Assembly: GCA_942493215.1 (NCBI GenBank)
Contig: OW818670.1
Location: forward strand, 1,302,001 to 1,366,000
Source: G942493215 sp942493215
GTDB taxonomy: Bacteria; Bacillota_I; Bacilli_A; RF39; UBA660
Direction: 5' to 3'
Length of the DNA: 64,000 nt
Shown here: one piece after another, positions 42,903-51,903 of the stretch
Position numbering within the stretch: the stretch's first letter is position 1
How the letters are laid out: each line of letters starts with the position of its first letter
The notes under the pieces: model-generated
Seen by the model: only the letters and a program-made list of their open reading frames with translations
Told to the model about the DNA's origin: nothing
Databases searched by the model: none
Program-made: the position numbers and the translations under genes

Positions 42903-44588
42903 TTATTTTATTATGACAGTTACACGGAAGGTATAATCAATATACGCTCCACCATAGTAATTAATATAGGCAAAAGGGCCATTAGAACCACCTGATGCAT
43001 ATGTTCCTCCCCTAGCAAACCAAGACATATCAGTATAAGGCATATAGGAAGAATTAGTATCCCAAGCGGCTGTACCATTGCCTAGCCAAGATGATCCATT
43101 ATACACTGCTCCATTACTTGTTTCATATATGGCATCACCATATTTTAAACCATTATAACCATAATTAATTCCTGTATAACGATCAATATATTTGTCATTA
43201 ATTGATACAGGATCAAGATTAGAATTTGATGGATAATTTCCATAATTAGCCATCATTCTTTCAGAGGCTCCTCCGCTCATATCATAAACACCATATACAT
43301 TACCAGTGGTTGAAGTTTTAACACCACTTTCCGTATAATATTGGTTGCATGTACTAGTATCAGTGTCATTAGCGTTTTTGCCAGCACAACCTGTATAGAA
43401 TTCATTATTAGGATTATTCCACATCTTACTACTATTACCATATTGAGATACCGATAAATAGGCTGTTGCTCCCCACTCAATATTTTTCATCATATGAGTA
43501 TCAACATCAATAGATGACCATCCATAAGGGTTAGAATTGCTTTCCATATTACGACTTGCCGTATAACTGGTGGCAATAGTATTCCAGCGCCATGATTTAG
43601 CATATGGTATAAATTTAGGATATATAGTAGATATATTACAGTTTGTTAGATTAGACGTTGTATAACAGACATTGTTTTGATCAACACTAGGTTCAAATTT
43701 AGCCACCCATATACCACTAACTTCACTGCTACCAAAAGCAAATGCCGGATGTTTAACATATACATCAGCGCTTGTTTGGTTATTTGTTAAAGCACTAGTA
43801 ATCAAAGTCCCATCACCAGTTATATTACTATTATTTTTTAAAAACTTTATATCAATATTACCTGTTGAACCAATTAAAGCATTAGAATGATATCCATGCA
43901 TTATTTTATATGCATAGCGGGGAATCCATACCCACATACTGCAAGTAGAATAGTCATTAGGATTACTACAATCATTGGTAACAGCATTTGCCCATATTCG
44001 ATTATTATAATCATACCAATTGGTATCATTATTAGGATCTTGTACCTTATCCCATTTATTAGTTGTACTATTCCATTTTACGGGAATCATACCAGTAACC
44101 AATTGAGGCTTATTTACCCCTTTAACTATATCGTATACATCTTCATTAGGAATAATTTGTTCAAGAACACATTCTTCCACAGGTACTTCAGAAATAATTA
44201 TTTTAGCATCATCATAATTCTTAATCGAACACCAAGTACCATTATATAAAGTAATTGCCACTTTACCGGTTGATTTAAGTGATACTTGACCACTTCTAGG
44301 TTTTTCACCACCATAATTTAAAACATAACCATTAGGAGAGGACACTTCAATACCATTATTATAAGTAAAAACTACATCTTGAGGATATTCACCATAATAT
44401 AATTTCTCGATAAAATTATTTTTGGCAGCTTGAACTATACTATAAGAACTAGCAATAAAAGCTTCTTTTTTAGCCTTTATAATTAAATTAAGAATAATAG
44501 GTACTGTAATTATTGCTATAAAAGAAAGAATAATTATTATAGAAAGTAATTCCATAAGAGTAAAACCTTTACTTTTTTTAATTTTCAT
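42903..44588 (-). CDS. Giant pseudopilin with C-terminal FISUMP domain, 561 aa
   Basis: Prepilin leader KIKKSKG|FTLMELLSIIIILSFIA with a 30-residue hydrophobic helix, then a soluble part about four times the usual pilin size. After a short pilin-like region comes a shared segment (WYDYNNRIWANAV, CSMWVWIPRYAYKI), then a domain with GIWVAKFEPS, MKNIEWGATAYLSVSQYG, NVYGVYDMSGGASERMM and a final WFARGGTYASGG ... FRVTVI. The last pieces are the FISUMP/formylglycine-enzyme-like C-type lectin fold, suggesting ligand binding outside the cell. ATG 44588 chosen for SD AGAGGAG. It is far from its partners but likely uses the pilus motor at 53.7-58.3 kb. Catalysis is not implied. Confidence 0.82.
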   Translation of the reverse strand: MKIKKSKGFTLMELLSIIIILSFIAIITVPIILNLIIKAKKEAFIASSYSIVQAAKNNFIEKLYYGEYPQDVVFTYNNGIEVSSPNGYVLNYGGEKPRSGQVSLKSTGKVAITLYNGTWCSIKNYDDAKIIISEVPVEECVLEQIIPNEDVYDIVKGVNKPQLVTGMIPVKWNSTTNKWDKVQDPNNDTNWYDYNNRIWANAVTNDCSNPNDYSTCSMWVWIPRYAYKIMHGYHSNALIGSTGNIDIKFLKNNSNITGDGTLITSALTNNQTSADVYVKHPAFAFGSSEVSGIWVAKFEPSVDQNNVCYTTSNLTNCNISTIYPKFIPYAKSWRWNTIATSYTASRNMESNSNPYGWSSIDVDTHMMKNIEWGATAYLSVSQYGNSSKMWNNPNNEFYTGCAGKNANDTDTSTCNQYYTESGVKTSTTGNVYGVYDMSGGASERMMANYGNYPSNSNLDPVSINDKYIDRYTGINYGYNGLKYGDAIYETSNGAVYNGSSWLGNGTAAWDTNSSYMPYTDMSWFARGGTYASGGSNGPFAYINYYGGAYIDYTFRVTVIIK

Positions 44589-44639
44589 AAACATACTCCT
44601 CTACCATTATATTGCCAATTATTTGTTAAAATATAATAT

Positions 44640-44663
44640 AAAAAACTAGTAATTAACTAGTTT
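44640..44663 (-). terminator. Rho-independent terminator
   Basis: AAACTAGT/ACTAGTTT stem with minus-strand T-run after the 44662 gene. Confidence 0.75.
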
Positions 44664-45051
44664 AATTAATATATTTCTCGCCTGCTCCACGATACAACAT
44701 TACAATATTCCATACATATAGATAAATTAACATTACTATTAATAAAATCCAACCAAGAAAAGGTATAATTAATAAAGCTAACCAAATATATGGTGAAAGA
44801 TATATTTCTTTACCAGGTACATTTAATTTAGCAGCTGTTTTTGATAATATTTCAATATTAAATACCACTAACATAATAGAAAATGGTAGAAATAGTGCTA
44901 TAAAGCCAATAACCCAATATTGCCATTTGGTATACCAAGCATCCTTATCATAAACATCTAGTAAAGCTCCTAATACTAAAGTACTAGACCCACTAGAAAA
45001 TAACATTAATAATAACCATACCCACCAATTTTCTTTTTTTAAAATCTTCAT
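44662..45051 (-). CDS. Small polytopic membrane protein, 129 aa
   Basis: Three to four hydrophobic segments (VWLLLMLFSSGSSTLVLGAL, WVIGFIALFLPFSIMLVVFN, WLALLIIPFLGWILLIVMLI). The loop between helices 2 and 3 (KTAAKLNVPGKEIYLSPYI) faces one side. No family recognised. It lies 51 nt after mutS, possibly in the same transcript, and just before the giant pseudopilin gene. Confidence 0.65.
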   Translation of the reverse strand: MKILKKENWWVWLLLMLFSSGSSTLVLGALLDVYDKDAWYTKWQYWVIGFIALFLPFSIMLVVFNIEILSKTAAKLNVPGKEIYLSPYIWLALLIIPFLGWILLIVMLIYLYVWNIVMLYRGAGEKYIN

Positions 45052-45102
45052 ACGTATTCTCCTTTATTATTATTATAATATATTTTTTATTAATAATATA
45101 TA

Positions 45103-47655
45103 TTATTTATTACTTTTTTGTATTTCTTTTAGTTGATATAAAATATTTAAAGCTTCTAATGGGGTTGTTGTAAGAGGATCAATATCTTTTAACAAGTTAT
45201 CTATTTTATTTTCTTTATCAGAAATAGTTAATTCTTCAAGTGGTAAAGCTTCTTGAACAATAATATCACGATGTTTTTCTTTACCTTCATAAACTTTTAG
45301 AATCTTTGTTGCTCGTTCAATAACGCTACTTGGTAAATTTGCTAATTTAGCAACATTAATACCATAACTCTTATCAACACTACCACTTTTAATTTTATGT
45401 AAGAATATTATTTCCCCGTTTTCTTCATAAGCACTAACATGAATATTCTTTAAATTATCTAAAGTTTTATCAAGATCCGTTAATTCATGATAATGAGTAG
45501 AAAATAAAGTTTTAGCTTTAATATTATTATGAATATATTCAATTATAGATTGAGCTAAAGCCATACCATCAAATGTTGCCGTTCCTCTACCTAATTCATC
45601 AAATAAAATTAAACTATTAACTGTAGCATTACTTATAGCATTATTAGCTTCCATCATCTCAACCATAAAGGTTGATTCGCCACTTACTAAATCATCACTA
45701 GCACCAATTCTTGTAAATATAGCATCAAATATTGGCATTGTAGCCTTACTAGCCGGGACAAAAGAACCGATTTGAGCCATTATAACAGTGATTGCTAATT
45801 GACGCATATAAGTTGATTTACCAGCCATATTGGGACCCGTAATAAGTAAAATATTCGTATCCTCATGCATAATAACATCATTCTTAATAAATTCACCACT
45901 AATTACCTTTTCAACGACCGGATGACGATTATCATATATTTCTAATATTCGTTTAGAAGTAATAGTAGGACGAACATAGTTATTTTCTTCAGCTATAGTA
46001 GCTAAAGACTGTAAAACATCTATCTCACTAACCGTTTTAGCAATACTCTGTAATCTTGGAATATACTCTTTAATCTTATCACGGATAGCAATGAATAGAT
46101 CATATTCTAATTCAAATATTTTCTCTTCGGCATTTAGAATTAATGCTTCTTTTTCTTTTAGAATCGAGCTAATATATCGTTCTCCATTAACTAATGTTTG
46201 CTTACGTTCATAACCATATTCATCTTTTACTAACGAAATATTACCTTTAGATACTTCAATATAATATCCAAAAACGCGATTATAGCCAACCTTTAAAGTC
46301 TTTATACCAGTTCTTTCTTTTTCTTCTGCTTCAAACCTTGCAATGAAGTCTTTACCACCACGACGTAGTTCTTTTAATTCATCTAATTCCGCATTATAGC
46401 CTTTTTTAATTAACGATCCATCTCTTAAGACAATTGGCGGATTTTCATAAATACTATTTTCTAATAAATTATATAATTCATCTAAAGTTTCAATTGTTTT
46501 ATCAAACTGTAATTTAGTCATTAAATCTTTTAATATAGGTAATACCTTAATTGACGACTTTAACTGTAATAAATCTCTGGCATTAGCGTTACCAAATGCA
46601 ATTCTTCCACTTAAACGTTCAAGATCATATACTTCTAATAAAGCTTGTTGCAAATCATTTTTATAAATAAACTCTTTCATAAATGTTTCCATAATATCAT
46701 AGCGTCTATTTAATTCATGAACATCAACAAATGGACTTTCAATATATGTTTTTAGTAAACGTGAACCCATTGCTGTTTTGGTCTTATCAAGTAACCAAAT
46801 AAGAGAATTAGTTCGTTCTTTTTGTCTTAAGGTTTCTACTAATTCAAGATTTCTTTTTGTATATATATCCATCTTTAAATATTGTTTTTGTTCTCTAATA
46901 ATAGCTTTTTGTAAATGTACTAAACTGCGTTTTTGAGTAGCAGTAACATAAGTTAAAAGATATTTTAAACATTCTCGATATCGAACATCCAATAAATCTT
47001 TATAAATATAATCATATTCCAAATATTCAATGGTCTCATCTGTTACGGTTATTGATAAATGAAATTGATTTTTTAGTAATGAGAGTATCGTCTTATCAAC
47101 CCTACTCCCCATAATTATTTCTTTAATATCTAAACTAACAATTTCACTTACTAATTTAGAAATATTATGTTCAAGTAATTCCACATATATAACACCCGTT
47201 GATATATCAGCATAGGCTAAACCATAGGCATGATTATAGTCAATAATCGCTCCGATATAATTATTATCCCATTCAACTAATGATTCATTATTGATAATCG
47301 TTCCACGACTAACAATCTGAACAATTCCTCGTTCAACTATACCTTTAGCTTTTTTAGGATCTTCTAATTGTTCACAAATACCAACTTTATATCCCTTTTC
47401 AATTAGCTTATTAATATAAACATTAATGGCATGATATGGTACACCACACATGGGAATACGTTCATCTAATCCAGCACTTTTTCCTGTTAGTGTTAACTCT
47501 AATTCATGCGAAGCTGTAACAGCATCTTCAAAAAACAATTCATAAAAATCACCTAAACGAAATAAAAGTAAAACATCAGGATTTTTTTCTTTTATTTCAA
47601 GATACTGACGCATCATAGGTGTAACTTGATCAACATTAACATCTGTACGTTTCAT
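45103..47655 (-). CDS. mutS: DNA mismatch repair protein MutS
   Basis: 850 aa, standard length. Mismatch-binding Phe-x-Glu in LLLFRLGDFYELFFEDAV, connector and lever domains, and the ATPase with Walker A ITGPNMAGKSTYMRQLA, LILFDELGRGTATFDGMA and FSTHYHELTDL. ATG 47655 chosen for SD GGTGGTAAG. mutL does not follow, unlike in Bacillus, and cotE is far away, so the cotE-mutS-mutL cluster has been split. Confidence 0.96.
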   Translation of the reverse strand: MKRTDVNVDQVTPMMRQYLEIKEKNPDVLLLFRLGDFYELFFEDAVTASHELELTLTGKSAGLDERIPMCGVPYHAINVYINKLIEKGYKVGICEQLEDPKKAKGIVERGIVQIVSRGTIINNESLVEWDNNYIGAIIDYNHAYGLAYADISTGVIYVELLEHNISKLVSEIVSLDIKEIIMGSRVDKTILSLLKNQFHLSITVTDETIEYLEYDYIYKDLLDVRYRECLKYLLTYVTATQKRSLVHLQKAIIREQKQYLKMDIYTKRNLELVETLRQKERTNSLIWLLDKTKTAMGSRLLKTYIESPFVDVHELNRRYDIMETFMKEFIYKNDLQQALLEVYDLERLSGRIAFGNANARDLLQLKSSIKVLPILKDLMTKLQFDKTIETLDELYNLLENSIYENPPIVLRDGSLIKKGYNAELDELKELRRGGKDFIARFEAEEKERTGIKTLKVGYNRVFGYYIEVSKGNISLVKDEYGYERKQTLVNGERYISSILKEKEALILNAEEKIFELEYDLFIAIRDKIKEYIPRLQSIAKTVSEIDVLQSLATIAEENNYVRPTITSKRILEIYDNRHPVVEKVISGEFIKNDVIMHEDTNILLITGPNMAGKSTYMRQLAITVIMAQIGSFVPASKATMPIFDAIFTRIGASDDLVSGESTFMVEMMEANNAISNATVNSLILFDELGRGTATFDGMALAQSIIEYIHNNIKAKTLFSTHYHELTDLDKTLDNLKNIHVSAYEENGEIIFLHKIKSGSVDKSYGINVAKLANLPSSVIERATKILKVYEGKEKHRDIIVQEALPLEELTISDKENKIDNLLKDIDPLTTTPLEALNILYQLKEIQKSNK

Positions 47656-47680
47656 ACTTACCACCACTATAATTTTATCA

Positions 47681-47716
47681 AAAAAAAGCTAATAAGTCGA
47701 TAGTTATTAGCTTTTA
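47681..47716 (-). terminator. Rho-independent terminator of ylbL-like gene
   Basis: AAAAGCTAATAA/TTATTAGCTTTT stem and minus-strand T-run between the 47746 gene and mutS. Confidence 0.85.
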
Positions 47717-47745
47717 TAACAATAAATTCTTATATTTAGTCATTA

Positions 47746-48765
47746 TTATTTAGATATTCTATTTTTTAAAGATGATACTACTTGATCAAAAGTTTTAGCT
47801 TCAATTATTTCAATATGATAATTGTTTTCTTTTTTTAATTTCATAACATCTTTATAATTATCTCCAGTAGGAACTATAAAAACCGTTGCTTTGTTATTTA
47901 AAGCACCAATTAATTTGTATTTAATACCACCAATTTCACCAACTTGACCATCACTATCTATTGTACCTGTTCCCGCAATTACCTCACCTTTAGTTAAATC
48001 ATCATTGGTTAGGTTACCATATATCGATAGAGTTGTCATTAATCCTCCTGATGAACCTGATTCTGAAGAAAGAAAGTTAAAAGATATGGGTGGTGTAGTC
48101 GTAAAATCTTTTAATTCTGAAACCATAATACCAATATATAGCTCTTTTTCATACTCAATTATGGTAGCCGATTTAGTCATCTCTTTACCATTACGTTTAA
48201 TTTTAAATGTTACCTCTGTTCCAACCAAATATTTATCTTTTTCGTTATTTAGCTCATCTCTGGTATTAACATTAACCTCATTAATTGATAAGATTTGGTC
48301 ACCTACTTTTAAATCGGTTTTTGCTGTTTCATCAATATATGTAACCAATAACTGATAAGAATTAATAGTAATATTCTTTTTAGCCTCTTGATAAGCTAGA
48401 ATTGTCGCCGTTTGATATGCCTCTTTAAGCATAATCTTATCACGTAACTCCATATCCGCAATATCTTCATTATCAATAGTTATATCTTTAGCTGAATAAA
48501 TATCCCAATTTTTATCAAGAGCGGCATATATCAAAGTTGGTAATGTTGCTTGCATTTCCGAAACATAGGTAAGATTTAAACTTCCCTTTAATTTATTAGT
48601 ATTATTAACCCTAATGCGATCAGATAAATCGATTAAACCACCAGGAGCATCAATATAATATGGTAAACGAATATTAACAATCACTCCAAAAAAAATAAGA
48701 ATTAAGAAAAATTTATAGTTATCTCTAATTATTGTTTTAACTCTATCATATAATTTAGAAAGCAT
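47746..48765 (-). CDS. ylbL: PDZ and Lon-like serine protease, YlbL family
   Basis: 339 aa. N-terminal membrane helix (FFLILIFFGVIVNIRLPYYI), PDZ domain near residues 150-200 (DLKVGDQILSINEVNVNTRD), and a C-terminal S16 Lon-type proteolytic domain with the Ser-Lys dyad. Ser lies in SGSSGGLMTTLSIY and Lys in GEIGGIKYKLIGALNN. YlbL acts in the membrane; in Bacillus it degrades the DNA-damage division inhibitor YneA. ATG 48765 chosen for SD GGAGG 7 nt upstream. Divergent from ylbJ, its usual neighbour. Confidence 0.9.
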   Translation of the reverse strand: MLSKLYDRVKTIIRDNYKFFLILIFFGVIVNIRLPYYIDAPGGLIDLSDRIRVNNTNKLKGSLNLTYVSEMQATLPTLIYAALDKNWDIYSAKDITIDNEDIADMELRDKIMLKEAYQTATILAYQEAKKNITINSYQLLVTYIDETAKTDLKVGDQILSINEVNVNTRDELNNEKDKYLVGTEVTFKIKRNGKEMTKSATIIEYEKELYIGIMVSELKDFTTTPPISFNFLSSESGSSGGLMTTLSIYGNLTNDDLTKGEVIAGTGTIDSDGQVGEIGGIKYKLIGALNNKATVFIVPTGDNYKDVMKLKKENNYHIEIIEAKTFDQVVSSLKNRISK

Positions 48766-48811
48766 ATCCATTCCTCCCACTGATTTAATTTTATACTGAC
48801 AAGGTGAAAAT

Positions 48812-49792
48812 ATGAAGAAAAAAGTAACAAGTATTATTATTATTTCTATTCAATTATTTATTGCATATCAAATTTTAAAAGGAACTAGTACTATTATTGA
48901 TAGTGTTAAGTTTTCTATTAGTATCTGGAGTAATAATCTATTTCCTACCCTATTTCCCTTTTTTGTTTTGTCAGAAGTAATGATTAATTATGGTATTGTT
49001 GAATTAGCAAGTGAATTATTTAAACCCATTATGAACAAATTATTTAAAATCAAAAGTGAAACAGCTTTTATTTTTATTATGAGTATAATTTCTGGATTCC
49101 CTAGTAGCGCTAAATACACTAAAGAACTATATGATAGTGGATTAATAAATGAATATGAAGGAACAAAAATTTTAACTTTTACTCATTTTTCTAATCCGTT
49201 ATTTATTTTAGGAACATTATCTATTCTATTTTTAAATAATAAAGAAACTGGTCTTTTAATTCTATTATGTCATTATCTAACAAATATAATCATTGGTCTA
49301 CTATTTAGAAATTACTATCCATCGAAATCTGATAATAATAAAATTTCTTTTAAAGATGCGATTAATAAAATGCACCAACACCGTCTTAATAACCCCTTAA
49401 ACTTTGGTCAAATAATAACCAAAGCCATTAGTAATACCATTAATACTCTTTTAATTATTCTTGGCACGATAACAACCTTCTTAATTATAACAACAATAAT
49501 AAATAATATCATTAATTTGAATAATTATCATCAAAGTGTCTTAAATGGAGTATTTGAAATGACGCAGGGATTAAAATATATTAGTGTTTTGAGTATTCCC
49601 TTAAAATTAAAAGCTACTCTGTCGACTATGATTATATCTTTTGGTGGATTAAGTGTTCATATGCAGGTAATGAGTATTATCAGTAACACAAAAATAAAAT
49701 ATATACCTTATTTAACCGCTAGGTTACTACATGCAGCGATTGCGTCTTTTCTTGTATATATTTTATTTGACTATTGGATTATGATTTATTAA
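48812..49792 (+). CDS. ylbJ: Sporulation integral membrane protein YlbJ
   Basis: 326 aa, about eight helices. YlbJ pattern: SIWSNNLFPTLFPFFVLSEV, IMSIISGFPSSAKYTKELYD, LTFTHFSNPLFILGTLSILF and SFGGLSVHMQVMSIIS. In Bacillus YlbJ is a sigma-E-controlled mother-cell protein needed for heat-resistant spores. The family is close to nucleoside/gluconate permease-like proteins. The stop overlaps by 4 nt the convergent 49789 gene. SD AAGGTGAAA before ATG 48812. Confidence 0.87.
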   Translation: MKKKVTSIIIISIQLFIAYQILKGTSTIIDSVKFSISIWSNNLFPTLFPFFVLSEVMINYGIVELASELFKPIMNKLFKIKSETAFIFIMSIISGFPSSAKYTKELYDSGLINEYEGTKILTFTHFSNPLFILGTLSILFLNNKETGLLILLCHYLTNIIIGLLFRNYYPSKSDNNKISFKDAINKMHQHRLNNPLNFGQIITKAISNTINTLLIILGTITTFLIITTIINNIINLNNYHQSVLNGVFEMTQGLKYISVLSIPLKLKATLSTMIISFGGLSVHMQVMSIISNTKIKYIPYLTARLLHAAIASFLVYILFDYWIMIY

Positions 49793-51858
49793 CCACTGGT
49801 ATAAGCATTATAATGCTTGCCAAGAGAGGTTTCAGCAGCTGTACTACTAATAATGGATATCCAATCATTATTATTTAATGAAACAGATAATGTATGATCA
49901 TTATAAGTTCTGCCATCATTATAATAATGCCATATAGCCACTTCATCTAAATTATAAACTTTCCCTAAATCAACTGTAACACATTGTAACCCCGTATATG
50001 AAGCTTGTGCATATATCGTTGATGTAATATCACCATCCGTAATATTTCCATAAGGTCGGCTTTCTGCTTCAGTAGAAGTACCAGTTACTGTCTTACCATA
50101 AGCAACATTAGTACCATTAATAATAGCTTGCAATTCAACCCATTGGTTAGAAGTAGCTTTTGAAGAACCATTAATACAATCCTTTATATATCTTACACCA
50201 TTAAGATTACTATTTTGCTTATATAAATTTTTACCAATGTAATTAATAATAGCCTTTCCACTGCCATCACTTACACCAGCCTGCATTTGTCCATTAAGAA
50301 AATAATTATTAGAATAATGTTTAGTATTATTAGAATGTGTTATTGAAGTAGCGTTAGTAATAGCATTCACACCGGCATACCCCGATATAAAGGATGAACC
50401 GCCGCCGCCACCAATTATAAAACAATCTCCATTGGCTGTTTTTGTGCCACCTACACCACCATAATATCCACCGCCACCACCATTATTACCACCGCAATAT
50501 GAAATAGAAGCATCACCACCAGGACCACCTATGCCAAAGTTATAACCAGCTAGCTGTGTCCCACCTATCCCACCATTAGTTGGATAAAGACTATTAGTAC
50601 TTCCCTTTAAACCAAGTAATCCTCCGGCTTCACCATTACCGTTAGGTGTGTCATTAATAGAATTGGCTCCGCCACCACCAGCCACCATAATACGGCTTTT
50701 TAAAGATGCTGCATCATTCCAATTACCATTCACTAAACGAATATCCGTAGCTCCGCCACCAGAACTGCCAAAATAATAATAGTAAGTTATGGTTTCTGGA
50801 GTATATGGCCCACCTGCAGCGCCACCCATACCACCACCATTGAATGTAGCTAAAGCTAAATTCGATGTTTCAGATGTAGACTTTAAATTACCAGTAATAC
50901 CAAGTTGACCAACATATACATATATTGAAGTACCCTCTGTTAAGTAAACATTACCTGAAGTATACCCACCGTTGCCACCAGAATCCGCATCTCCACCACC
51001 TTTAGCACCCCATAATTCCACTTTATAATATCCGTCAATAGGAGCAGTAAAAGTTTGCACATCACCTGTATAGTTGTAAGTATAAGTTCCCACTACGGTA
51101 ACCTTACGAGTCATAGTCGCAACTGTTTCGCTACCTTCAACAATAGTATATGTAATATTGTAGCTTTGCCCTAAAACATCAGTCGGTGTACTAGTAACTG
51201 TTACTGATGAATCGTTATAAACAACACTACCGTTAGCATAATAAACAAAATAACCAGGATCTACATAACTACTTCCTTGTGACTTTGTATCATCAACAGA
51301 ACCATTAAGATATATAGCTTTTGTACCATCTGTTTGTTCGTTAGAATTAATTCCCGCAATCGAAGAAGTTCTACTATCATATTGATAAACAATATTAACA
51401 CCAAAATTTTTACCTTCAATATTAGCACTTGTTATGGGTATACCAATAGTAATAATGGAATCATTTCTACCTACTTTCACATCAGTTGCCGTAGTGCCTA
51501 TCATTATAATGTCTCCAAAAGAACTATTAGTCACTAATTTAGTAGTATAATCACCCCATGTAAATAAATTATTAGTTTTATCAATTTGTAATTTACTAGT
51601 TGAACTATCATCAAAAACAAAGAATAAGCAATTATCACCACAAGTCATAGCAAGCTTAATTTTCTTTTGAAATAATGTTGTATTAATTTTATTACTTATC
51701 ATCGCTTGTTTATATAATAACTCCGTTTTATATCCAGAATTAATATATAAATCTTTTAAGGTAACAACTATCTCAAATAAGAAAGCAAAAACAACCATTG
51801 CTAAGGCAAATGATGTTATCAGTTCAACAACTGTAAAACCCTTATTATTCTTTAACAT
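49789..51858 (-). CDS. Giant pseudopilin with Gly-rich and discoidin-like domains, 689 aa
   Basis: Prepilin leader MLKNNKG|FTVVELITSFALAMVV. The pilin-like base (about residues 1-165) is followed by a bacterial Ig-like segment (IYLNGSVDDTKSQGSSYVDP, residues 180-255). Next is a long Gly-rich domain (NYTGDVQTFTAPIDGYYKVE, AKGGGDADSGGNGGYTSG, AGGGGANSI, GGGGGYYGG) like the ALK-type Gly_rich family. It ends with an F5/8C (discoidin) type segment (GKTVTGTSTEAESRPYGNIT, LGKVYNLDEVAIWHYYNDGR). All after the helix should be outside the cell, consistent with an adhesin on a pilus tip. ATG 51858 chosen; an in-frame TTG at 51867 is upstream. Overlaps ylbJ convergently. Confidence 0.85.
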   Translation of the reverse strand: MLKNNKGFTVVELITSFALAMVVFAFLFEIVVTLKDLYINSGYKTELLYKQAMISNKINTTLFQKKIKLAMTCGDNCLFFVFDDSSTSKLQIDKTNNLFTWGDYTTKLVTNSSFGDIIMIGTTATDVKVGRNDSIITIGIPITSANIEGKNFGVNIVYQYDSRTSSIAGINSNEQTDGTKAIYLNGSVDDTKSQGSSYVDPGYFVYYANGSVVYNDSSVTVTSTPTDVLGQSYNITYTIVEGSETVATMTRKVTVVGTYTYNYTGDVQTFTAPIDGYYKVELWGAKGGGDADSGGNGGYTSGNVYLTEGTSIYVYVGQLGITGNLKSTSETSNLALATFNGGGMGGAAGGPYTPETITYYYYFGSSGGGATDIRLVNGNWNDAASLKSRIMVAGGGGANSINDTPNGNGEAGGLLGLKGSTNSLYPTNGGIGGTQLAGYNFGIGGPGGDASISYCGGNNGGGGGYYGGVGGTKTANGDCFIIGGGGGSSFISGYAGVNAITNATSITHSNNTKHYSNNYFLNGQMQAGVSDGSGKAIINYIGKNLYKQNSNLNGVRYIKDCINGSSKATSNQWVELQAIINGTNVAYGKTVTGTSTEAESRPYGNITDGDITSTIYAQASYTGLQCVTVDLGKVYNLDEVAIWHYYNDGRTYNDHTLSVSLNNNDWISIISSTAAETSLGKHYNAYTSG

Positions 51859-51903
51859 AGATATCAACTCCTAAACATTTGTTTTTTAAATATTTATAAT
51901 TTT

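Noticed and set aside
42903..44588. Sulfatase-modifying (formylglycine-generating) enzyme activity for the FISUMP domain
   Set aside because: The fold resembles FGE (YDMSGG...RGGT) but no sulfatase neighbours or clear active-site cysteine pair; the secreted pilin context favours ligand binding.
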